A stretch of DNA of 64,000 nucleotides from Shewanella sp. MTB7 (GTDB lineage: Bacteria; Pseudomonadota; Gammaproteobacteria; Enterobacterales; Shewanellaceae): NCBI RefSeq assembly GCF_027571385.1, contig NZ_CP085636.1:5442501-5506500 (forward strand), in the 5' to 3' direction. The position numbers and the translations under genes are program-made. The notes under the pieces were generated by a model. That model was not told the origin of the DNA and made no database searches. It worked only from the letters and a program-made list of their open reading frames with translations. Positions 25,074 through 38,418 of the stretch are shown here, in pieces; position 1 is the stretch's first letter; the number at the start of each line of letters is the position of its first letter.

Positions 25074-25814
25074 TTAACTTAGTCTCTGGCGTACAGCTTC
25101 AAACAAGCAAATCCCGCTCGCTACAGAGACGTTCAAGCTTGAAACAGATCCTGACATAGGGATTGATGCAATCGAATCACAACCTTCACGTGTTAGACGA
25201 CGTAGGCCTTTATCTTCGGCGCCCATGGCTATCGCCAATGGTCCCTTAAGATCGGTTTTGTACAGGTCATTATCAGCTTCACCAGCCGCACCCACAATCC
25301 AAATACCTTTATCTTGTAGGCTCTTCATGGTGCGCGCTAAATTGGTCACTTGAAATAAAGGCACGACTTCAGCCGCGCCACACGCCACTTTACTCACTGT
25401 TGGCGTTAAGCCGACAGAGTTATCACGTGGCACTATCACACCGTGTGCACCGGCAGCATCAGCATTACGCAAACATGCACCTAAATTGTGCGGATCTGTC
25501 ACGCCATCTAAAATAAGAAAGAAAGGCATGTCAGTTTTTTCAACTAGAGCAATAAGATCTTTCTCATTCAGTTGTTTAACTGGTTTTACTCTTACTAACA
25601 CGCCTTGATGTTGTCCATTATCAGATTTTTCATCAAGGACTTTACGCGCAGATGTTTGCACCGAAACACCAAATTCTGCGGCGGTTTGAACTAGCGCAGT
25701 CAATCTTTGGTCATCACGACCAGCCTGCACCCACATTTCGATCACACGCTCTGGACTATGTTTTAATACAGCTTCAACAGCGTGGATCCCAAAAGTGATA
25801 TCTTGTTTTTTCAT
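25074..25814 (-). CDS. rlmB: 23S rRNA (guanosine-2251-2'-O)-methyltransferase
   Basis: 246 residues. The N-terminal substrate-binding domain ([19 protein letters not shown]) precedes the SPOUT knot: [39 protein letters not shown], and [23 protein letters not shown], which carry the SAM site and the catalytic Arg/Glu/Ser. It methylates G2251 in the ribosomal P loop. The gene follows rnr by 16 bases, the standard order. Confidence 0.96.
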   Translation of the reverse strand: MKKQDITFGIHAVEAVLKHSPERVIEMWVQAGRDDQRLTALVQTAAEFGVSVQTSARKVLDEKSDNGQHQGVLVRVKPVKQLNEKDLIALVEKTDMPFFLILDGVTDPHNLGACLRNADAAGAHGVIVPRDNSVGLTPTVSKVACGAAEVVPLFQVTNLARTMKSLQDKGIWIVGAAGEADNDLYKTDLKGPLAIAMGAEDKGLRRLTREGCDSIASIPMSGSVSSLNVSVASGICLFEAVRQRLS

Positions 25815-25830
25815 CTATTTACTGTCTCTA

Positions 25831-28317
25831 TTACTTACTTGCTTTGACTTTACTTTTGGCCGTGCTCTTTTTTGCTGAAGACTTTTTAGCCTTCGACTTC
25901 TTAGCTGCCGATTTTGTTTTAGCGCCAGACTTTTTAGCTCCACCGCTTTTACTTGTTTTGCCAGAATCTAGGCTATTTTCGCCTGAGCCTTTACTCGCAC
26001 TGGTTTTTGAGCGAGAACCACGTCGTTTAGGCTTATCGCTCTTTTCCCCTTTGCCTAGCTTGGCGCCTTCTGCGTTAACACGCTCTCTGGCAGTCATCGG
26101 CTTCTTACCACGGCTTGGGCGTTTAGATTTACCCTCTTCGCCCGCCATCATCAATTCTATCTGGCGATCATCTAAGTTGACAGCTGCGACCTTAACGGTC
26201 ACCGCATCGCCAAGTTGATAAATTTGACCTGAGGTTTCACCCACAAGACGCTGACGCATGTTGTCGTACTGATAGTAGTCACTGCCTAGGCTCGATATAT
26301 GCACTAAGCCATCGATAAACAGTTTATCTAAACGAACGAACATACCGAAATGAGTCACTGAGGCGATCACAGCTTCAAACGTATCGCCGACGTGATCTTG
26401 CATAAACTCACATTTTAGCCAGTCACTAACATCACGAGTTGCTTCATCTGCACGGCGCTCAGTGGTTGAACACTCTACACCTAACAAATCTAACTCTTCA
26501 AGCTGATAGTTATAGCCACCACCTGGTGTCCACTTCTCTTTTCCTTCACCCGCCTCTTTCGCTAATAGATAGCGGATCACGCGATGTAGAATCAGATCAG
26601 GATAACGACGGATAGGCGAAGTAAAATGAGAATATGCTTCGAGTGCTAACCCAAAGTGACCTTCATTATCTGGAGTATACGTTGCCTGTTTCATGGATCT
26701 GAGCAACATGATCTGAATCAATTCAGCATCAGGCCTATCAGCAATCTTCTCCATAATCGCCTGATAATCTTTAGGCGTTGGCTCAAGCCCGCCATCCATC
26801 GTCAAACCACGCTCTTTAAGGAAATCTTTAAAGTTGGTGAGTTTCTGCTCCGATGGTGACTCATGCACTCGGTAAAGCACTTCACCTTTATGCTTCTTAA
26901 CAAACTTAGCTGATGCCACGTTAGCTAAGATCATACACTCTTCAATGATCTTATGGGCTTGGTTGCGGTTGCTCGGCACTATGCTGTCGATCTTGCGATC
27001 CGCATTAAACACAAACTTAGTTTCAGTGGTTTCAAATGCAATAGCACCACGTTCAGCTCGAGTCTTATCTAAGGTAAGATATAAAGATTGCAGCGTCTGA
27101 AGGTGTGGCAATATCGGTTTAAGTTTATCACTCACCTCTCCACCTTCAAGCATATCAGCAACTTGAGTGTAAGTTAGCCGTGCATGAGAGTGCATCACCG
27201 CCGGATAAAACTTATAACCAGAGAGTTTACCGACAGCTGAGATAGTCATCTCGGCCACCATACATAGCCGATCAACCTCAGGCATCAATGAGCATAACCC
27301 GTTAGATATCTTCTCCGGCAGCATAGGGATCACTTGCGATGGAAAATAGACTGAATTACCACGAGCTCGCGCTTCTTTATCTAACGCAGATTCTGTACGC
27401 ACATAATGGCTCACATCAGCGATAGCCACCCATAAACGCCAGCCGCCACTCTTTTTCTTTTCAGCATAAACTGCATCATCGAAATCTCGAGCATCTTCGC
27501 CATCTATGGTAACTAAGGGCAGTTTACGTAGGTCGATACGGCCTTTTTTATCATCTTCGGTCACTTCATCAGGGATCGCACGCAGTTTTTTCTCGATAAG
27601 GCTAGACCAGGTATGGGGCAGATCATAATTGCGCAATGCAATTTCAATCTCCATGCCAGGAGCCATCTGTTGACCGAGTACTTCAGTCACCTTACCCGCG
27701 GCTTTAACGTAACGCCCAGGTCGACGCGTCAGCTCAAGCACAACGATATCGCCCTGACGTGCACCATTTCGATCTTCATCTGGGATCAAGATCTCTTGAG
27801 TTATACGTCTGTCATCGGCAATAACAAATGCCATACCAGAGTCGAGGTGGAATCGGCCCACAAGCGCCGCAGCTCTTTGTTGAACCAAACGTACAATTCT
27901 GGCTTCGCGGCGTCCCTTGCGATCGACACCAGCTTTTTGCGCCAGCACTTTATCGCCGTGGAAGTACATCAACATGTCGCGGTTATTAATAAAGAGGTCG
28001 TCACCGCCCTCTTCCAACTTTAGGAAGCCGAAGCCATCTTTATGGCCTATGATGGTACCGGTTAACAGATCCATTCTCTCAGGTAAGCCATAAGCTTGAC
28101 CACGGGTAAACACCAACTCACCGTCACGCTCCATCGCACGGAGTCGACGTCTTAATGCTTCAAGCTGTTCTTCACTTTCAAGCTTGAGTGCTGCGGCTAT
28201 GCGTTCACGGTTAAGGGGTGATGTTTCAGAGCGCAAGTAATCTAAAATATACTCACGGCTAGGAATGGGGTTTTCATAGTTTTGCTGTTCACGCTTTAAA
28301 TGCGGATCTTTGATCAT
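25831..28317 (-). CDS. rnr: Ribonuclease R
   Basis: 828 residues. Helix-turn-helix N-terminus ([23 protein letters not shown]), two cold-shock domains, then the RNB catalytic domain with [15 protein letters not shown] (the four metal-binding Asp), and PHTWSS and [13 protein letters not shown] motifs. An S1 domain ([20 protein letters not shown]) and a very long Lys/Ser/Ala-rich tail of about 95 residues follow. This 3'-to-5' exonuclease degrades structured RNA and rescues stalled ribosomes with tmRNA. The basic tail resembles histone-like repeats ([15 protein letters not shown]) and probably helps RNA or ribosome binding. Confidence 0.97.
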   Translation of the reverse strand: MIKDPHLKREQQNYENPIPSREYILDYLRSETSPLNRERIAAALKLESEEQLEALRRRLRAMERDGELVFTRGQAYGLPERMDLLTGTIIGHKDGFGFLKLEEGGDDLFINNRDMLMYFHGDKVLAQKAGVDRKGRREARIVRLVQQRAAALVGRFHLDSGMAFVIADDRRITQEILIPDEDRNGARQGDIVVLELTRRPGRYVKAAGKVTEVLGQQMAPGMEIEIALRNYDLPHTWSSLIEKKLRAIPDEVTEDDKKGRIDLRKLPLVTIDGEDARDFDDAVYAEKKKSGGWRLWVAIADVSHYVRTESALDKEARARGNSVYFPSQVIPMLPEKISNGLCSLMPEVDRLCMVAEMTISAVGKLSGYKFYPAVMHSHARLTYTQVADMLEGGEVSDKLKPILPHLQTLQSLYLTLDKTRAERGAIAFETTETKFVFNADRKIDSIVPSNRNQAHKIIEECMILANVASAKFVKKHKGEVLYRVHESPSEQKLTNFKDFLKERGLTMDGGLEPTPKDYQAIMEKIADRPDAELIQIMLLRSMKQATYTPDNEGHFGLALEAYSHFTSPIRRYPDLILHRVIRYLLAKEAGEGKEKWTPGGGYNYQLEELDLLGVECSTTERRADEATRDVSDWLKCEFMQDHVGDTFEAVIASVTHFGMFVRLDKLFIDGLVHISSLGSDYYQYDNMRQRLVGETSGQIYQLGDAVTVKVAAVNLDDRQIELMMAGEEGKSKRPSRGKKPMTARERVNAEGAKLGKGEKSDKPKRRGSRSKTSASKGSGENSLDSGKTSKSGGAKKSGAKTKSAAKKSKAKKSSAKKSTAKSKVKASK

Positions 28318-28377
28318 TCAATATCTCAAATTTTTACCCAGAACTCTATCTAGGTCATACAAATTAAATTGTATTAT

Positions 28378-29037
28378 TTATCGGGATTTCAGGTGCTGCA
28401 GCTTAATCCTGGCAACAATGCTAGGCGGTATTTTCTGTTCAAGCACCTTCAATAATTCGTAGGCTTCTTTCTTGGTTGCCTCATCGCTAAATATGTCGTT
28501 GTATAGCCACAGGTATCCCAGCTCAAAATCTCTGTAACTGCCATACCCTTCACCAAATAGTCTCACTAACAACATACGGGCAGGTAGATCACCGCTTGCC
28601 GCAGCAGGTAACACATACTGGACAGCTCGATTTTTGTCTTGGAATACAAATGTACCATGATAATAGTATTCAGCAATTCGCACCATCGCTTCGGCACTAC
28701 CTTGTGCAACGGCGTCTCTCATTAACGCCATTCCCCTTGGAGGATTGGCTTTCACGCAAGTGCCATAATTCAACATTTCCCCCCAAAGATACTGATAAAG
28801 CGGCTGCTTAAGCACCTCAGCTCTCGCTTCAATATCTTGGACTAGCTGACAATCATCTTCCTTTACACGGGCCAGATATTGTTTGCTACGGATAAGCTCA
28901 ATTAACTGCTCTTGGCTATAGATATCTACAGCTTGAGTTTCAGCTTGGCTAGACAAAGGAGCCACTAGTATCAGCAATATGATAAATGCAGAGCATGACA
29001 AATTTGCTATAGAACCTATCAACTTTTTTCTTAACAT
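28378..29037 (-). CDS. motX: Sodium-driven polar flagellar motor protein MotX
   Basis: 219 residues. A signal peptide (LSCSAFIILLILVAPLSSQA) is followed by VDIYSQEQLIELIRSKQYLARVKEDDCQLVQDIEARA, the MotX opening, and Sel1-like repeats (PRGMALMRDAVAQGSAEAMVRIAEYYYHG, AVQYVLPAAASGDLPARMLLVRL). MotX forms the periplasmic T ring with MotY and is needed for the PomAB stator in Vibrio and Shewanella. It stands upstream of rnr on the same strand, 60 bases away, rather than with flagellar genes. Confidence 0.88.
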   Translation of the reverse strand: MLRKKLIGSIANLSCSAFIILLILVAPLSSQAETQAVDIYSQEQLIELIRSKQYLARVKEDDCQLVQDIEARAEVLKQPLYQYLWGEMLNYGTCVKANPPRGMALMRDAVAQGSAEAMVRIAEYYYHGTFVFQDKNRAVQYVLPAAASGDLPARMLLVRLFGEGYGSYRDFELGYLWLYNDIFSDEATKKEAYELLKVLEQKIPPSIVARIKLQHLKSR

Positions 29038-29223
29038 GGCTTACTCACAAAATATTTTTCTATATTAAGTGTAAGTAGCGATGAGATAAAACACTCTTGA
29101 ACATTAAGTACTTTCTCTCATCAATACTTACCTTCCCTATCCATAATAGGTCATCGGCAGTATAGCCCATTTCTTAAGGGCGACTATATTTCTCTCTGTT
29201 AATATGTAGACATAACAATAACT
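29038..29223. other. Intergenic region between motX and purA
   Basis: Contains the promoter region of motX (reading left); no clear box sequences and no gene. Confidence 0.35.
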
Positions 29224-29325
29224 AAGATTTATACCCTTCCTTGGTAAATCTTCATAAATGTTCCTGACATAACGAAGATTTATACCCTTCCCTGGTAAAT
29301 CTCCATAAATGTTCCTGACATAAAA
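29224..29325. repeat. 51-bp tandem duplication downstream of purA
   Basis: AAGATTTATACCCTTCC... repeats at 29224 and 29275 with only a few mismatches (C/T and TC/CC). The unit is divisible by three, so on the minus strand it appears as a repeated 17-residue peptide, but this lies behind the purA terminator and is unlikely to be translated. Confidence 0.8.
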
Positions 29326-29326
29326 A

Positions 29327-29342
29327 GACCGCTTTCGCGGCC
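29327..29342 (-). terminator. Terminator of purA
   Basis: On the minus strand GGCCGC, loop GAAA, GCGGTC, then TTTTTA. Ten bases after the purA stop. Confidence 0.85.
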
Positions 29343-29351
29343 TCAATATCA

Positions 29352-30680
<1,329 letters not shown>

Positions 30681-30713
30681 TTAGCAGATCTATAGGGGCG
30701 GTAGGCAAGTCAT

Positions 30714-30902
30714 TTATGAAAAAATAATCAACAAAACCACACCAGCGGTCACTAAACCACCACCCAAACGTTGTAGAAGCTGCTGATTTTGATTAGAAAT
30801 ATCTTTTAAATAGGCTTTCCAACGATTAGGAAACAAAAGTGGCCCTATACCTTCAATAATAAGCACGATCCCGAGTGCAAGCATGATTAACTGTAAAGAC
30901 AT
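30714..30902 (-). CDS. DUF2065 membrane protein (YjeT-like)
   Basis: 62 residues with two membrane spans (LIMLALGIVLIIEGIGPLLF and LGGGLVTAGVVLLIIF) joined by PNRWKAYLKDIS. This is the DUF2065/YjeT family, usually found immediately upstream of purA as it is here. Function unknown; the conserved linkage suggests co-transcription with purA. Confidence 0.85.
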   Translation of the reverse strand: MSLQLIMLALGIVLIIEGIGPLLFPNRWKAYLKDISNQNQQLLQRLGGGLVTAGVVLLIIFS

Positions 30903-30993
30903 AATAGTAAGTTCCTAATAGTGAACAGTCTGTATCGACTGCTGCATATTTTAGCCAAAACATTCACAATGATACAAATTACAGATAATAAAA

Positions 30994-31016
30994 AACCCAG
31001 CATAAGCTGGGTTTTT
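30994..31016 (-). terminator. Terminator of rplM-rpsI
   Basis: AACCCAGC/GCTGGGTT hairpin with ATAA loop and T runs on both sides, about 20 bases beyond the rpsI stop. Confidence 0.9.
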
Positions 31017-31035
31017 TGTATTCTGAAAGCGAAAA

Positions 31036-31428
31036 TTAACGCTTAGAGAATTGTGGCTTCTTACGTGCTTTACGTAAACCAACTTTCTTACGCTCAACTT
31101 TACGAGCATCACGGGTAACAAAACCAGCAGCACGAAGTGAAGGACGTAGAGTTTCGTCAATTTCCATCAATGCACGGGTAATACCGTGACGAATTGCACC
31201 TGCTTGGCCAGTGTTACCACCGCCCTTTACAGTTACAATGATGTCTAGCTTGTCAGTCATTTCAACTAGCTCAAGTGGTTGACGAACAACCATACGAGAA
31301 GTTTCACGACCAAAATATTGATCAAGAGGAAGCTTGTTAACAGTAATGTTACCAGTTCCTACTTTCACGAATACGCGAGCTGTAGATGTTTTGCGACGGC
31401 CAGTGCCGTAGTACTGAGTTGCAGCCAT
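31036..31428 (-). CDS. rpsI: 30S ribosomal protein S9
   Basis: 130 residues: [65 protein letters not shown], ending in the basic tail [14 protein letters not shown] that reaches the P-site tRNA. Follows rplM by 14 bases in the universal L13-S9 operon. Confidence 0.98.
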   Translation of the reverse strand: MAATQYYGTGRRKTSTARVFVKVGTGNITVNKLPLDQYFGRETSRMVVRQPLELVEMTDKLDIIVTVKGGGNTGQAGAIRHGITRALMEIDETLRPSLRAAGFVTRDARKVERKKVGLRKARKKPQFSKR

Positions 31429-31442
31429 TAGCTTAATCCCGT

Positions 31443-31874
31443 TTAGATATCAAGAACTTGAGGTTGTTGTGCAGCGTGGTTATGTTCTGTACCAGCGTAA
31501 ACCTTAAGTTTACGGAACATGGCACGTCCTAAAGGACCTTTAGGTAACATACCCTTAACCGCTTTCTCGATAATCATTTCAGGCTTATGAGCTTGCAACT
31601 TTTCAAAAGTGATTTGCTTAATACCACCAATGAAACCCGAATGCGAGTAGTACACTTTGCCTTTCGCTTTATTACCAGTAACAGTAACTTTCTCAGCGTT
31701 AATAACGATGATGTAGTCACCGGTGTCAACATGTGGCGTATACTCTGGCTTGTGCTTACCACGTAAACGTGATGCAATTTCAGTAGCGATACGACCCAAA
31801 GTTTTACCTTCAGCGTCGACGACAAACCACTCGCGAGTGACTGTCTCTGGTGTAGCAGTAAAAGTAGTCTTCAT
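31443..31874 (-). CDS. rplM: 50S ribosomal protein L13
   Basis: The ATG at 31874 ([34 protein letters not shown]) is the normal start; the frame's further five codons upstream are not expected to be translated. Conserved segments [25 protein letters not shown] and [19 protein letters not shown] are present. L13 is an early-assembly protein and a translational repressor of its own operon in E. coli. The 5' leader lies in 31875-32135. Confidence 0.97.
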   Translation of the reverse strand: MKTTFTATPETVTREWFVVDAEGKTLGRIATEIASRLRGKHKPEYTPHVDTGDYIIVINAEKVTVTGNKAKGKVYYSHSGFIGGIKQITFEKLQAHKPEMIIEKAVKGMLPKGPLGRAMFRKLKVYAGTEHNHAAQQPQVLDI

Positions 31875-32135
31875 TTTACAAAAACCCAATGTTAAAATTC
31901 TGTCTCAAATGCTCTACCAATTATTTGATAAAACACAAATAGTGCCATTCCCCACCCCTTCGAGCAAAGAATTAGGCTTTACAACATCCATCATATAGAC
32001 GGAGTAACGAGGGCAGGTGGCGGATTATAGACAAAGCTGAGCTAAAAATCACCTAATTTTTACAATGTAAGTGATTTAAATCGATCTTTACTCCTATCTT
32101 ACCAATAGGAGTGACTAATAATATCTTTGCTCAGT

Positions 32136-33242
32136 TTACGGCAGATGCTCTAAAGCCAGATAATCATGGGATTGCATCTCGGTTAATCGTGAGCGACAAC
32201 GTCTGAATTCAAAGGTTAACAAACCTTGAATATAGATATCTTCAAGGGGGACTTCAGCAGAGAGAATAAGCTTGACATTGCGTTCATAAAACTCATCGAC
32301 CATCGCCAAGAATCGACGTGAAATATCATCCCCAGTAAGCTTATCTCCCATCTGCTCAACACCACTGAGTAACACTGTATGGTAAAGACACGCCAACTCC
32401 ATATAATCACGCTGGCTTCTAGGTCCATCACACAAGTCCCTGAAATTGATCAGTAATACACCTTGGGCTTGTTGTCTAATGGCAATATTTCGTCCATCAA
32501 TATCGATATCCGTTCTTGATACTTCAGATTCTGGGGCTAATTTTTCAAAATAACTAAGCAAGTTTTTATCGGCTTGAACATCAAGGGGAAAATGATAGAT
32601 CTCCGCTTGTTCTAAGGTACGTAATCGGTAATCGATGCCTGAATCAACATTCAACACTTGGCAATGTTTATTAATTAATGCGATAGCGGGAATAAAACGA
32701 GCACGCTGCAGACCATTGCGATATAACTCATCGGGAATAATATTCGAGGTGGCGACTAATGCCACTCCCTCTTTAAATAACGCTTGAAACAAGGTTCCCA
32801 GTAACATGGCATCGGTAATGTCAGACACAAAGAACTCATCAAAGCAGATCACCTGATATTTTTCTGACATCTGCTTAGCAATAACGAGCAGAGGATCCCT
32901 TTGCCCTTTTAAGTTATCGAGATCTAGATGCACCTGATGCATAAAACGATGAAAATGAGCCCTGAGCTTTTTATCTCCAGGAAGCGAATCATAGAAGGTA
33001 TCCATCAAATAGGTTTTACCGCGTCCAACCCCTCCCCACAGATACAAGCCTTGAACCATTTGTGCTTTAGCACCGAGAAAAGAGAAAAGTTTAGTCAGGC
33101 CTGTCGGTTTACTGTTTAGCAGTTGGATCTCATCAAAAACCCGTTGCAGACTTTTTACAGCTTGCTCTTGGGCTGGATCATGGGAGAAATCATCACGGGT
33201 GAGGTCTTGCTGGTAATGTTGCCATGGCGTTAGATGGGGCAC
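32136..33242 (-). CDS. zapE: Cell-division ATPase ZapE
   Basis: 368 residues. Walker A in YLWGGVGRGKTYLMD, Walker B in QVICFDEFFVSDITDAML, and the family's QRARFIPAIALI and RRCRSRLTEMQS segments. ZapE (AFG1-like AAA ATPase) associates with the Z ring during constriction in E. coli. It stands opposite to zapG, with rplM downstream on the same strand; this zapE-rplM-rpsI order is common. Confidence 0.92.
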   Translation of the reverse strand: MPHLTPWQHYQQDLTRDDFSHDPAQEQAVKSLQRVFDEIQLLNSKPTGLTKLFSFLGAKAQMVQGLYLWGGVGRGKTYLMDTFYDSLPGDKKLRAHFHRFMHQVHLDLDNLKGQRDPLLVIAKQMSEKYQVICFDEFFVSDITDAMLLGTLFQALFKEGVALVATSNIIPDELYRNGLQRARFIPAIALINKHCQVLNVDSGIDYRLRTLEQAEIYHFPLDVQADKNLLSYFEKLAPESEVSRTDIDIDGRNIAIRQQAQGVLLINFRDLCDGPRSQRDYMELACLYHTVLLSGVEQMGDKLTGDDISRRFLAMVDEFYERNVKLILSAEVPLEDIYIQGLLTFEFRRCRSRLTEMQSHDYLALEHLP

Positions 33243-33356
33243 GTCTAATGATCTCTTCTATCTTAAAAATTCATCTAAATGGTATCATGCCAAGAATCAC
33301 CAATGTTAATATTGTTTCCATCATCAGTTTTGATGAAAAACCCAGAGGATTCATCT

Positions 33357-33755
33357 ATGGAATGGCCGTTAGTTGTTGCCACTTTTGTGCTAGGTATCGT
33401 TTTAGGTTATGTGATCAGATCAATTTTTGCCAAGAATAATGACTCGAATGGTAAAGATAAAGTACTGGAGCAAACACGTTTAGAACTTAGTCAGCACAAG
33501 CAGGAGGTCACTGATCATTTTGAAGATCATTACCAACAACTTGCAGAACTTACTGAGCAACTCAATAAGGTCAATAAACAGTGGAATGAAGCCGCTAACA
33601 CATTAGCGCCTAAGAACAGTGTTAAACCTTTGGCCACTTTCAGTATTATTAAGGCTGAAGAGATGAAACAGAGCTTCAACGCATTAACAGACCAAGAGCA
33701 CGAGATGCACGACCAAGAGACCGACAGCATCATTATAGTGAATAAAAATAATTAA
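33357..33755 (+). CDS. zapG: ZapG-like membrane protein (YhcB/DUF1043)
   Basis: 132 residues from the ATG at 33357, which has AGAGGA upstream and opens the single membrane span (EWPLVVATFVLGIVLGYVI). The frame upstream to 33279 is leader. A coiled-coil region (LEQTRLELSQHKQEVTDHFEDHYQQLAEL) and a polar tail follow. YhcB/ZapG links cell-envelope growth and division. Its place between zapE and degQ is standard. Confidence 0.88.
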   Translation: MEWPLVVATFVLGIVLGYVIRSIFAKNNDSNGKDKVLEQTRLELSQHKQEVTDHFEDHYQQLAELTEQLNKVNKQWNEAANTLAPKNSVKPLATFSIIKAEEMKQSFNALTDQEHEMHDQETDSIIIVNKNN

Positions 33756-33899
33756 TCTTTATTCATCAAGATGAACTTTCATACCATCGTTTAGGTCGGA
33801 CTTCATAACGAACTGTGATCACAGCTTGAAAAAGCATTGATATTCTTTAATATTCATAAGTGATCACATTTCCATATTTGACTTTGGAGCCATGAATTG

Positions 33900-35252
33900 A
33901 TGAAAACGAAATTAAGCTTACTCTCAGTCGTCCTGTTAACGGCCTCTCTCACCTTGACTCCAGCCATATCTCAGGCAGCAATACCAATTGCCGTTAATGG
34001 TGATGTCATTCCAAGTCTTGCGCCGATGTTGGAACGCACAACTCCTGCTGTGGTAGCCATCGCCGTTGAAGGCACCCATGTATCGAAACAGAAAATACCG
34101 GATGCCTTCCGCCACTTTTTTGGCCCTAATACCCCACAGGAACAGCTTCAGGAGCGTCCTTTTCGTGGACTAGGTTCAGGGGTAATCATCGATGCTAAAA
34201 ATGGCTACATCGTTACTAACAATCATGTGATTGAGGGTGCCGATGAAATTTTGATTGGTCTACATGATGGCCGAGAAATCGAAGCAACATTGATTGGCGC
34301 CGACGCTGAATCAGACATTGCATTATTGCAGATTAAAGCCAAAAACTTAGTCGCACTAAAACGTGCTGATTCTGACGAGCTTAAAGTGGGAGATTTTGCT
34401 GTCGCCATAGGAAACCCCTTTGGTCTAGGGCAAACCGTTACATCAGGGATTGTCAGTGCCATGGGTCGTAGCGGTTTAGGCATCGAGATGCTTGAAAACT
34501 TCATTCAAACCGATGCCGCCATTAATAGTGGCAACTCAGGTGGTGCCTTAGTCAACCTTAATGGTGATCTTATCGGTATCAATACCGCAATTGTCGCGCC
34601 AGGTGGCGGTAACGTCGGTATTGGTTTTGCCATCCCAGCTAACATGGTCAATAACTTAGTCGATCAAATTATTGAACATGGTGAAGTGCGTCGCGGCGTA
34701 CTCGGCGTGTCCGGCAGAGATTTAAACAACGAGCTTGCACAGGCGTTTGGACTCGACACTCAACATGGTGGTTTTGTCGATCAGGTTATGGAAAATAGTG
34801 CAGCAGATAAAGCGGGGATTAAAGCGGGTGATATCATCGTCAGCGTCAATGACCGTAAAATTAAGAGCTTTCAGGAGTTACGAGCGAAAGTGGCCACTAT
34901 GGGGGCTGGCGCTAAGGTCAAATTTGGTTTGATCCGTGATGGTGACTCGAAAACAGTCTCTGCGACACTTGGCGAAGCTAGCCAAACGACTGAAACTTCT
35001 GCAGGAGCTGTTCATCCAATGCTGACAGGTGCAGCACTTGAAAATAGTGATGATGGCGTCAAAATTACTGATATTGCGCAAAACTCACCAGCTGCAGCGA
35101 GCGGATTACAAAAAGGCGACATCATTGTCGGCGTAAATCGCAACTCAATCAATGATCTCAACTCCCTTAAAGCTAAGCTAAAAGAGCAGCAAGGTACTGT
35201 GGCATTGAAAATACAGCGTGGCCATAGCAACCTTTTCTTAGTCTTAAGATAA
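33900..35252 (+). CDS. degQ: Periplasmic serine endoprotease DegQ
   Basis: 450 residues from the ATG at 33900 (GGAG upstream). Signal peptide to about ISQA. The trypsin-like domain shows the triad His in YIVTNNHVIEGA, Asp in DAESDIALLQI and Ser in INSGNSGGALVNL; the LA loop is short as in DegQ rather than DegP. Two PDZ domains follow (VRRGVLGVSGRDLN and GVKITDIAQNSPAAASG). It degrades or refolds unfolded periplasmic proteins. A strong terminator separates it from degS. Confidence 0.95.
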   Translation: MKTKLSLLSVVLLTASLTLTPAISQAAIPIAVNGDVIPSLAPMLERTTPAVVAIAVEGTHVSKQKIPDAFRHFFGPNTPQEQLQERPFRGLGSGVIIDAKNGYIVTNNHVIEGADEILIGLHDGREIEATLIGADAESDIALLQIKAKNLVALKRADSDELKVGDFAVAIGNPFGLGQTVTSGIVSAMGRSGLGIEMLENFIQTDAAINSGNSGGALVNLNGDLIGINTAIVAPGGGNVGIGFAIPANMVNNLVDQIIEHGEVRRGVLGVSGRDLNNELAQAFGLDTQHGGFVDQVMENSAADKAGIKAGDIIVSVNDRKIKSFQELRAKVATMGAGAKVKFGLIRDGDSKTVSATLGEASQTTETSAGAVHPMLTGAALENSDDGVKITDIAQNSPAAASGLQKGDIIVGVNRNSINDLNSLKAKLKEQQGTVALKIQRGHSNLFLVLR

Positions 35253-35258
35253 ACCAAA

Positions 35259-35295
35259 GGATTGATGGTTAACACTCGATGTTAACCATCAATCC
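35259..35295 (+). terminator. Terminator of degQ
   Basis: A 16-pair perfect stem: GGATTGATGGTTAACA (35259-35274) with TGTTAACCATCAATCC (35280-35295), loop CTCGA. It lies just after the degQ stop; the T run is modest. Confidence 0.8.
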
Positions 35296-35357
35296 TCTCA
35301 TGCTTATTAAGAACAATCGTGTTAATCTAATCCAAATTTTGCTTAACTATCTAAAAC

Positions 35358-36449
35358 ATGGCTATAAAAAATACATTATTGTACGTTGGTAAGGCTGTCA
35401 CCTTTGGCCTCATCATGGCTGCAGTCTTTATTTTCGTCACCCCACTGCTTAGCAATAATCCTTCAAACCTATTTTTTCAAAAACGTGGTGACAATGGTTT
35501 CGAACTCTCTTTTTCTAAAGCCGTCAGACGAGCAGCCCCCGCGGTTGTTAACATCTACAGCCTGAGTGTTAACCGCAACCAACCGCTAAATTCAGGATCT
35601 CTACAGGGTCTAGGCTCCGGCGTCATAATGAGTAAAGAGGGTTATATCCTCACTAATTATCATGTCATAAAAAACGCCGATGAGATTGTTATCGCTTTAC
35701 AGGATGGTCGCAAATTTACCTCTGAAGTGGTCGGTTCCGATCCCGTTACCGATCTTGCAGTATTAAAACTAGAAGTAAAGGTTGAGGGAGATACACTCCC
35801 TATTGTGCCAGTCAACTTAGGTGTACCAGCTCAGGTCGGCGATGTCGTTTTAGCCATTGGTAACCCCTATAACATTGGACAAACCATCACCCAAGGCATT
35901 ATCAGCGCAACAGGGCGTAATGGCTTAAGTTCTGGTTACTTAGATTTTCTACAAACTGATGCCGCGATTAATGCCGGTAATTCAGGTGGTGCACTGATCG
36001 ACACCAGTGGCCAACTTATCGGCATAAATACTGCTGCTTTTCAGGTGGGAGGTGAAGGTGGCGGTCATGGTATCAACTTCGCCATTCCAATCAAATTAGC
36101 CCATAGCATCATGGGTAAACTGATTAAAGATGGACGTGTCATACGGGGAGCATTAGGCATCACCGGTGAACCTGTTGGACCTGTGATAGCCCAAATTCTT
36201 AATCTGCCAGATCTTGCAGGGGTTGTTATCACAGCGATCGATCCTAATGGCCCCGCCGCTAAAGCTCAATTGCAACCCAGAGATGTCATCACTAAATATG
36301 AAGGTGAACTTGTACCCGGTGTCGAGATGCTGATGGACAGAATTGCCGAATCAGCACCAAATAAACAAGTCACGATGACCATTATTCGTAAAGGTAAAGT
36401 CTATGATGTGCCAGTGACTATCGGTGAAAATGTGGCTGAAGACTCTTAA
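35358..36449 (+). CDS. degS: Inner-membrane-anchored serine endoprotease DegS
   Basis: 363 residues. One N-terminal membrane anchor (VGKAVTFGLIMAAVFIFVTPLL), not a cleaved signal, then the protease with YILTNYHVIKNA (His), DPVTDLAVLKL (Asp) and INAGNSGGALIDT (Ser), and a single PDZ domain (VIRGALGITGEPVG, IDPNGPAAKAQLQPRDVI). DegS senses misfolded outer-membrane porin C-termini and starts cleavage of RseA to release sigma-E. It follows degQ, as in E. coli. Confidence 0.95.
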   Translation: MAIKNTLLYVGKAVTFGLIMAAVFIFVTPLLSNNPSNLFFQKRGDNGFELSFSKAVRRAAPAVVNIYSLSVNRNQPLNSGSLQGLGSGVIMSKEGYILTNYHVIKNADEIVIALQDGRKFTSEVVGSDPVTDLAVLKLEVKVEGDTLPIVPVNLGVPAQVGDVVLAIGNPYNIGQTITQGIISATGRNGLSSGYLDFLQTDAAINAGNSGGALIDTSGQLIGINTAAFQVGGEGGGHGINFAIPIKLAHSIMGKLIKDGRVIRGALGITGEPVGPVIAQILNLPDLAGVVITAIDPNGPAAKAQLQPRDVITKYEGELVPGVEMLMDRIAESAPNKQVTMTIIRKGKVYDVPVTIGENVAEDS

Positions 36450-36494
36450 TACACAATAGCAGAAGGATCTGAATAATCCCCGTCGCTATAAACA

Positions 36495-36523
36495 AAAAGC
36501 CACTCGGTAAACGAGTGGCTTTA
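36495..36523. terminator. Bidirectional terminator between degS and murA
   Basis: AAAGCCACTCG, loop GTAAA, CGAGTGGCTTT with A and T runs on either side; the genes converge here. Confidence 0.85.
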
Positions 36524-36549
36524 AACACTAAAACTTAAGCAAATACTGG

Positions 36550-38110
<1,561 letters not shown>

Positions 38111-38118
38111 GGATCTGT

Positions 38119-38418
38119 TTACCTTGTATTACTTCTTGCTGTGAAGAAGAGTTCTAAATCATATAAATCGATCAGTTTTGAGAGTTGCTCCGAGGGAGAA
38201 ACAAAGCTCAAAGCGCGTTGTTCGGCTCTTGCTAAGCTCATCAACTCTAAAATAAAGGCGATCCCAGCACTGTCACTGTATGAGAGTGTAGAAAGGTCGA
38301 TGACCTCTACGCCTTTACTTAAGAGCGAGTATCTCTGTAACCACAGTGCAGGCACTTCGGCTTGGGACAAGCGTCCACTAATATGGCACACAGAGCCTTG
38401 CTGAATAAAATCGGCCAC
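38119..38418 (-). CDS. mlaB: MlaB, STAS-domain regulator of the Mla phospholipid transporter
   Basis: 99 residues forming one STAS domain: SVCHISGRLSQAEVPALW, VIDLSTLSYSDSAGIAFILELM with the conserved Ser. MlaB binds MlaF and is needed for assembly and activity of the MlaFEDB inner-membrane complex. It begins directly after the mlaC stop. Confidence 0.9.
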   Translation of the reverse strand: MADFIQQGSVCHISGRLSQAEVPALWLQRYSLLSKGVEVIDLSTLSYSDSAGIAFILELMSLARAEQRALSFVSPSEQLSKLIDLYDLELFFTARSNTR

